Shown here: positions 6,703-10,890 of the stretch, piece after piece | Layout: each line of letters starts with the position of its first letter | Position numbering within the stretch: the first letter of the stretch is position 1 | DNA from: Betaproteobacteria bacterium | GTDB taxonomy: Bacteria; Pseudomonadota; Gammaproteobacteria; Burkholderiales; Burkholderiaceae | Direction: 5' to 3' | DNA: 10,890 nt | Assembly (NCBI GenBank): GCA_009921765.1 | Contig: RFXC01000149.1 | Coordinates: forward strand, 1-10,890 | The notes under the pieces: generated by a model | Told to the model about the DNA's origin: nothing | The model's database searches: none | Seen by the model: the letters and a program-made list of their open reading frames with translations, nothing else | Translations under genes and position numbers: made by a program

Positions 6703-7953
6703 ATGGACAAACTTCGGATCGTCGGCGGTCGCACGCTGACAGGCGAGATTCAGGTATCGGGCGCGAAGAACGCGGCGTTGCCGATTCTGTGCGCCTCGCT
6801 TCTCGCTGCCGACACGCTTGAGCTCTCGCGGGTGCCGGTGCTGCAGGACGTTCGCACCATGCTGCGATTGCTCCGCCAGCTCGGTGTGCGCGACACGCGC
6901 GAGGGCGAGGCACTGCTGCTCGATGCGAGCGAGCTCACCTCCCACGAGGCGCCGTATGATCTGGTGAAGACCATGCGAGCCTCCATCCTGGTGCTGGGGC
7001 CGCTCCTTGCGCGCCTTGGTGAGGCGCGGGTGTCGCTACCGGGGGGCTGCGCAATCGGCGCGCGCCCGGTTGATCAGCACATCAAGGGCCTGCAGGCGAT
7101 GGGTGCCCAGATTTCCATCGAACATGGCTATGTGGTGGCGAAGGCTGCGCGGCTGCGCGGCGCGCGCATCGTGACCGACATGGTCACCGTCACCGGCACT
7201 GAAAATCTGATGATGGCGGCCACGCTTGCTTCAGGGACCACGCTCATCGAAAACGCTGCGCGCGAGCCTGAGGTGGTTGACCTTGCCCATGCGCTGAACG
7301 CGATGGGAGCGCGGGTATCGGGTGCGGGCACCGACCGGATCGAGATCGAGGGCGTTGCGGCCCTTCACGGCGCACGTCATGCGGTCATGGCCGACCGCAT
7401 CGAAGCGGGCACATTTCTGTGTGCCGCCGCTGCCGCGGGGGGCGATGTTTTGCTTCGGGGCGTGGCGAGCGTCACGCTCGACGCCACGTTGGAAAAGCTG
7501 CGTGCCACGGGCGCGCGCATTGAAGCGGGTGACGACTGGCTGCGTCTTTCCATGACCGACCGGCCGCGGTCGGTGAGCGTACGAACCGCGCCTTTCCCAG
7601 GGTTTGCAACCGACATGCAGGCCCAGTTCATGGCGGTTGATGCAATCGCCTCAGGCACTGCCACCATTACCGAAACCATTTTCGAGAACCGCTTCATGCA
7701 TGTGCTCGAAATGCAGCGACTGGGCGCCGACATTGCCATCGAGGGCAACACGGCCGTGGTGCGCGGCGTTGACCGCCTGTCGGGTGCAACCGTCATGGCG
7801 ACCGATCTGCGCGCGTCCGCTGGCCTGGTGATTGCCGCGCTGGTGGCCGAGGGCGAGACCATCATCGACCGCATCTATCATCTGGACCGCGGCTACGAGG
7901 GCATCGAGGCCAAGCTCGGCGCCCTCGGGGCGGCAGTCGAGAGGCTTCGCTAA
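6703..7953 (+). CDS. murA: MurA, UDP-N-acetylglucosamine 1-carboxyvinyltransferase
   Basis: MurA transfers enolpyruvate from PEP to UDP-GlcNAc, the first committed step of peptidoglycan synthesis, in the cytoplasm. The 416-residue product matches the family (419 in E. coli) end to end. The active site is intact: K22 and N23 in [11 protein letters not shown]92, the loop cysteine C116 in [17 protein letters not shown]304 in FATDMQAQF and R396 in [12 protein letters not shown]. The cysteine means this is the fosfomycin-sensitive type of active site, not the Asp variant of mycobacteria or chlamydia. ATG 6703 is the only sensible start; upstream is a 45-base gap after ibaG with only a weak GTAGG as ribosome-binding site. 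hisG follows after 24 bases. Confidence 0.97.
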   Translation: MDKLRIVGGRTLTGEIQVSGAKNAALPILCASLLAADTLELSRVPVLQDVRTMLRLLRQLGVRDTREGEALLLDASELTSHEAPYDLVKTMRASILVLGPLLARLGEARVSLPGGCAIGARPVDQHIKGLQAMGAQISIEHGYVVAKAARLRGARIVTDMVTVTGTENLMMAATLASGTTLIENAAREPEVVDLAHALNAMGARVSGAGTDRIEIEGVAALHGARHAVMADRIEAGTFLCAAAAAGGDVLLRGVASVTLDATLEKLRATGARIEAGDDWLRLSMTDRPRSVSVRTAPFPGFATDMQAQFMAVDAIASGTATITETIFENRFMHVLEMQRLGADIAIEGNTAVVRGVDRLSGATVMATDLRASAGLVIAALVAEGETIIDRIYHLDRGYEGIEAKLGALGAAVERLR

Positions 7954-7977
7954 GTCGCGCCATCCGGGACACAGCAC

Positions 7978-8643
7978 GTGATTACGCTTGCGCTATCCAA
8001 AGGTCGGATCTTCGATGAAACCCTACCGCTGCTCGCAGCCGCCGGAATTGCCGTGGAAGCCGTTCAGTCCGACTCCCGAAAACTGATCGTGCCAACCGGC
8101 GATCCCGAAGTGAGGCTGATCATCGTTCGGGCGAGCGATGTGCCCACCTATGTCCGCTACGGTGCGGCCGACCTCGGTGTGGCTGGTCGCGATGTGCTGC
8201 TCGAGAGCGGAGTGGAGGGCATCTACCAGCCGATCGATCTGGGCATTGCCCGCTGCCGGCTCTGCGTGGCGGTACCGCAGGGGTTTGATTACGCGCAGGC
8301 CGTTCGTCGCGGGGCACGTATGCGGGTGGCCACCAAATACGTCGATTGCGCGCGCCAGCACTTTGCTCTGAAAGGCGTGCACGTCGACCTGATCAAGCTC
8401 TATGGCTCAATGGAACTCGCGCCGCTCGTGGGGCTGGCCGATGCCATTGTCGATGTGGTGAGCAGTGGCGGCACCCTGCGTGCCAACCGGCTGGTCGAGG
8501 TCGAGGAAATCCTGGCGATCTCTGCGCGTCTGATCGTCAATCAGGCTTCGCTCAAAACCCAGCCGAGAAAAATCGGGGCGATCCTGCAGGCGGTTAGCGA
8601 GGCCGTCGCCGAGCGGGCTGCACAAGCGGGGAAGCCGTCATGA
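7978..8643 (+). CDS. hisG: HisG, ATP phosphoribosyltransferase catalytic subunit, short form
   Basis: HisG condenses ATP with PRPP, the first step of histidine synthesis. At 221 residues this is the short form, lacking the C-terminal regulatory domain of about 80 residues. The catalytic domains are complete: [20 protein letters not shown] at the N-terminus, [17 protein letters not shown] in the middle, and the PRPP-binding loop [20 protein letters not shown] with S162-S163-G164-G165-T166. Short HisG works with the HisS-like regulatory subunit HisZ, which is not in this window and must be elsewhere if the usual rule holds. The start is GTG 7978, with GGGA at 7966-7969 eight bases upstream. The stop overlaps the hisD start (ATGA, 8640-8643). 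Confidence 0.95.
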   Translation: MITLALSKGRIFDETLPLLAAAGIAVEAVQSDSRKLIVPTGDPEVRLIIVRASDVPTYVRYGAADLGVAGRDVLLESGVEGIYQPIDLGIARCRLCVAVPQGFDYAQAVRRGARMRVATKYVDCARQHFALKGVHVDLIKLYGSMELAPLVGLADAIVDVVSSGGTLRANRLVEVEEILAISARLIVNQASLKTQPRKIGAILQAVSEAVAERAAQAGKPS

Positions 8644-9950
8644 GCACCTCGGGTGTACAGCCTTCGATCCGGCGTCTGTCAAGCGCCGAGCCGGGGTTTT
8701 CTGCTGCACTCACCGCGCTCCTCGCCTATGAGGCCCAGACCGACGCATCGGTTGCGGTGGCAGTCGAGGCGATCGTCAACGACGTCCGGGCGCGGGGCGA
8801 TGAGGCCCTCCTTGACTACACGCGGCGCTTTGACCGGCTGCCGGTCACTGAAGCGGCGGCGCTCGAACTCTCGCCTGCCACGCTGGCCGAGGCCCTCGCT
8901 GCACTTGCGCGCCCCGAGCGCGAGGCACTCGAGGCGGCTGCGGGGCGCGTGCGCGACTACCACGAGCGCCAGCTTGCCCACTCCTGGGAACACGTCGAGC
9001 CCGACGGTACCCGGTTGGGCCAGCGCATCACGCCGCTTGATCGGGTGGGGCTGTACGTTCCGGGCGGCAAGGCCGCGTATCCGTCATCGGTGCTGATGAA
9101 CGCTGTGCCCGCGCGGGTCGCCGGTGTGGGCGAACTCATCATGGTGGTGCCTACGCCCGACGGCGCTCGCAATCCCATGGTGCTCGCGGCGGCAGCGATC
9201 GCAGGCGTGGATCGGGTGTTCACCATCGGTGGCGCACAGGCTGTGGCGGCGCTTGCGTTCGGCACTGCCACCGTACCGGCGGTGGACAAGATCGTGGGTC
9301 CGGGCAACGCCTATGTCGCAGAAGCCAAGCGGCGGGTGTTTGGCACCGTAGGCATCGACATGATCGCCGGCCCCAGTGAAATTCTGGTGATCACCGACGG
9401 GTCAGTGGATCCCGACTGGGTCGCTATGGACCTGTTTTCACAGGCCGAACACGACGAACTCGCTCAGGCGATCCTGCTCTGCCCGGATCCTGCCTACATC
9501 GAGCGCGTGCATCAGGCGATCGACCGCCTCCTGCCGGGCATGAGTCGTCGTGCAGTGATCGAGCGTTCGCTTGCCGATCGCGGTGCGCTCATCTGCGTGC
9601 GCGACATGGAAGAGGCCTGCTCGATTGCCAGTGCAATCGCAGCCGAGCACCTGGAAATCATTGCTGCCGAGCCGCGCCGCTGGGCTGATCGCATTCGACA
9701 TGCGGGCGCGATATTTCTCGGGCCCTATGCCTCCGAGTCGCTGGGCGATTATTGCGCGGGACCCAACCATGTGTTGCCCACAATGCGGACGGCGCGCTTT
9801 TCGTCGCCGCTCGGGGTCTATGATTTTCAGAAGCGCAGTTCCATGATCGAGATTGCGCGCCCAGCCGCGCAGACCCTCGGGCGGATCGCATCGGTGCTGG
9901 CGCGTGGCGAGGGGCTGGAGGCGCATGCGCGAAGCGCCGAACTGCGGCTC
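8640..9950 (+). other. hisD: HisD domain of the fusion (residues 1-437)
   Basis: The domain is full length for HisD (about 430-440 residues). The NAD and core motifs are [35 protein letters not shown] and [12 protein letters not shown]. By comparison with E. coli HisD, the zinc ligands are Q268 and H271 (in FSQAEHDE), D370 (in [13 protein letters not shown]) and H429 (in [10 protein letters not shown]). The acid-base pair is E336-H337 (in AAEHLEI). All are offset by a constant ten residues from E. coli numbering (Q259, H262, E326, H327, D360, H419), so no insertion or deletion separates them. The domain appears catalytically competent. Confidence 0.95.
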
Positions 9951-10890
9951 GATCCGCAGCCACCGGCCAATGCCGTGGCCGTGGCCGGCAGCGCTCCGCG
10001 CGCCTCGGAAGCATCAGATCGAGAACCCGCACTGTCCGCGGGCGATCTTGATCGGCGCGTGGCCACCCTTGTTCGCGCCGACGTCCGCGAGATGGCGAGC
10101 TATCACGTGCCGTCCTCGGCAGGGCTGGTGAAACTCGATGCGATGGAAAATCCCTATCGGCTTCCGGAGGCGCTTCGTGTCGCGCTCGCCACCCGCCTCG
10201 CCGATGCGCTCATCAATCGATACCCTGTGCCTTCCTATGCCGGACTGAAGCGGGCGATCGTTTCGCGGCTGGGTGTTCCCGCCGGCTACGATGTCCTGCT
10301 CGGCAATGGATCAGACGAACTGATCACCATGCTCTGCGTGGCTACGGCCCGGCCCGGTGCCGTGGTGCTTGCGCCGGTCCCCTCTTTCGTGATGTACGAG
10401 GTCTCGGCAAAACTTGCCGGGAGTCGGTTTGTTGGGGTGCCGCTCGCCCCTGACCTCTCGCTCGATCTGCCCGCCATGCTGGCCGCGATCGCCCGTCATC
10501 GGCCGGCGATCGTCTTTCTCGCCTACCCGAACAATCCCACAGGCAACTGTTTCGAAGCCGCCCAGATCGAGGCCATTCTTCGCGCGGCGCCAGGGCTGGT
10601 GGTGCTCGATGAGGCCTACCAGCCGTTTGCACTGGACAGCTGGATGCCCAGGCTTGCCGAGTATCCCAATATGCTGGTGATGCGAACGCTGTCCAAGCTC
10701 GGACTTGCCGGTCTACGGCTGGGCTACCTGTCCGGCCATGCCCGCTGGCTTGCCGAACTCGACAAGGTCCGCCCGCCCTACAACATTGGCGTGCTGAACG
10801 AAGTGGCAGCCGAGTTTGCGCTCGAGCATTTGGCGGTGTTCGATGAGCAGGCTGCCGACATCCGGGCCGAGCGTGAGCGTCTGCACGCAG
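8640..10890 (+). CDS. hisD/hisC: HisD-HisC fusion: histidinol dehydrogenase joined in frame to histidinol-phosphate aminotransferase (3' truncated by window)
   Basis: I translated this frame by hand: 750 codons from ATG 8640 to the window edge contain no stop. The ATG overlaps the hisG stop, and GGGGA at 8628-8632 is a suitable ribosome-binding site. Residues 1-437 are a complete HisD (histidinol to histidine, two NAD-dependent steps). Residues 438-468 are an Ala/Pro/Ser-rich linker. Residues from 469 are HisC (PLP-dependent transamination of imidazole-acetol phosphate to histidinol phosphate), of which about 280 residues are visible. A normal HisC of about 355 residues would need roughly 75 more, so the full protein would be about 825 residues. 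The two reactions are not consecutive: histidinol-phosphate phosphatase acts between them. Both halves keep their key residues (see the domain entries). The fused reading is direct from the sequence; production as one polypeptide is inference, and an assembly error is the main alternative. Confidence 0.88.
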   Translation, partial: MSTSGVQPSIRRLSSAEPGFSAALTALLAYEAQTDASVAVAVEAIVNDVRARGDEALLDYTRRFDRLPVTEAAALELSPATLAEALAALARPEREALEAAAGRVRDYHERQLAHSWEHVEPDGTRLGQRITPLDRVGLYVPGGKAAYPSSVLMNAVPARVAGVGELIMVVPTPDGARNPMVLAAAAIAGVDRVFTIGGAQAVAALAFGTATVPAVDKIVGPGNAYVAEAKRRVFGTVGIDMIAGPSEILVITDGSVDPDWVAMDLFSQAEHDELAQAILLCPDPAYIERVHQAIDRLLPGMSRRAVIERSLADRGALICVRDMEEACSIASAIAAEHLEIIAAEPRRWADRIRHAGAIFLGPYASESLGDYCAGPNHVLPTMRTARFSSPLGVYDFQKRSSMIEIARPAAQTLGRIASVLARGEGLEAHARSAELRLDPQPPANAVAVAGSAPRASEASDREPALSAGDLDRRVATLVRADVREMASYHVPSSAGLVKLDAMENPYRLPEALRVALATRLADALINRYPVPSYAGLKRAIVSRLGVPAGYDVLLGNGSDELITMLCVATARPGAVVLAPVPSFVMYEVSAKLAGSRFVGVPLAPDLSLDLPAMLAAIARHRPAIVFLAYPNNPTGNCFEAAQIEAILRAAPGLVVLDEAYQPFALDSWMPRLAEYPNMLVMRTLSKLGLAGLRLGYLSGHARWLAELDKVRPPYNIGVLNEVAAEFALEHLAVFDEQAADIRAERERLHA
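9951..10043 (+). other. Interdomain linker of the HisD-HisC fusion (residues 438-468)
   Basis: About 31 residues rich in Ala, Pro and Ser (for example [19 protein letters not shown]) lie between the last conserved HisD residues (SAELRL) and the first HisC helix ([16 protein letters not shown]). I recognise no domain in it. The composition suits a flexible tether. It has no in-frame stop and no convincing Shine-Dalgarno sequence. An in-frame GTG just downstream at 10059 is the nearest plausible internal start for a separate HisC. Confidence 0.6.
10044..10890 (+). other. hisC: HisC domain of the fusion (residues 469 onward, incomplete)
   Basis: This is a class I/II fold PLP aminotransferase of the HisC family. 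Visible motifs in order are [20 protein letters not shown] (485-504), [15 protein letters not shown] (526-540), GNGSDELI (555-562), [14 protein letters not shown] (581-594), YPNNPTGN with N632, [10 protein letters not shown] with D657 and Y660, and [14 protein letters not shown] with the Schiff-base lysine K686. N632, D657, Y660 and K686 are the expected PLP contacts. The AMENPY and RYPVP motifs favour HisC over other aspartate-aminotransferase-fold enzymes, as does the location after hisG and hisD. The C-terminal part, including the last substrate-binding arginine, lies beyond the window. Confidence 0.93.

Noticed and set aside
10059..10890. Separate hisC gene starting at GTG 10059
   Set aside because: There is no stop codon between hisD and this point and no good ribosome-binding site, so ribosomes translating hisD would continue into HisC. 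Kept only as a possible secondary start.

Overview
The window is a GC-rich, fully plus-strand stretch of ordinary bacterial housekeeping genes. Its gene order (mlaF-mlaE-mlaD-mlaA-mlaC-mlaB, an ABC exporter pair, ibaG/bolA, murA, hisG, hisD, hisC) is the arrangement I know from Burkholderiales and related Betaproteobacteria. I infer a betaproteobacterium but cannot name a genus.

Layout. (1) Positions 2-745 are the 3' end of a KefB/KefC-type cation:proton antiporter gene, showing only the cytosolic NAD-binding (RCK/TrkA) part. (2) A 93-base gap with a weak promoter candidate follows. (3) Positions 839-4647 encode a complete Mla phospholipid transport system, including the outer-membrane component MlaA, which is encoded elsewhere in E. 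coli. (4) Positions 4684-6398 encode a YadG/YadH-like ABC-2 exporter pair. (5) Positions 6406-6657 encode a small IbaG-type BolA protein with a TTG start. (6) Positions 6703-7953 encode MurA. (7) Positions 7978-8643 encode short-form HisG. (8) From 8640 a single open frame runs off the window end and encodes HisD followed by HisC.

Genes from mlaF onward are chained by overlaps (mlaF/mlaE, mlaD/mlaA, the ABC pair, hisG/hisD) or by gaps of 45 bases or less, and I see no terminator. The block may be one long transcription unit joining envelope lipid transport, peptidoglycan precursor synthesis and histidine synthesis. There is no stretch over 100 bases without a gene.

The most notable observation is that histidinol dehydrogenase (HisD) and histidinol-phosphate aminotransferase (HisC) are fused in frame. 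There is no stop in the 750 codons visible, an Ala/Pro/Ser-rich linker joins the halves, and the catalytic residues I could check in both halves are intact. A second, smaller oddity is that MlaA has a signal peptide without a lipobox cysteine, so it may not be a lipoprotein. I see no mobile element, CRISPR array, tRNA or rRNA.
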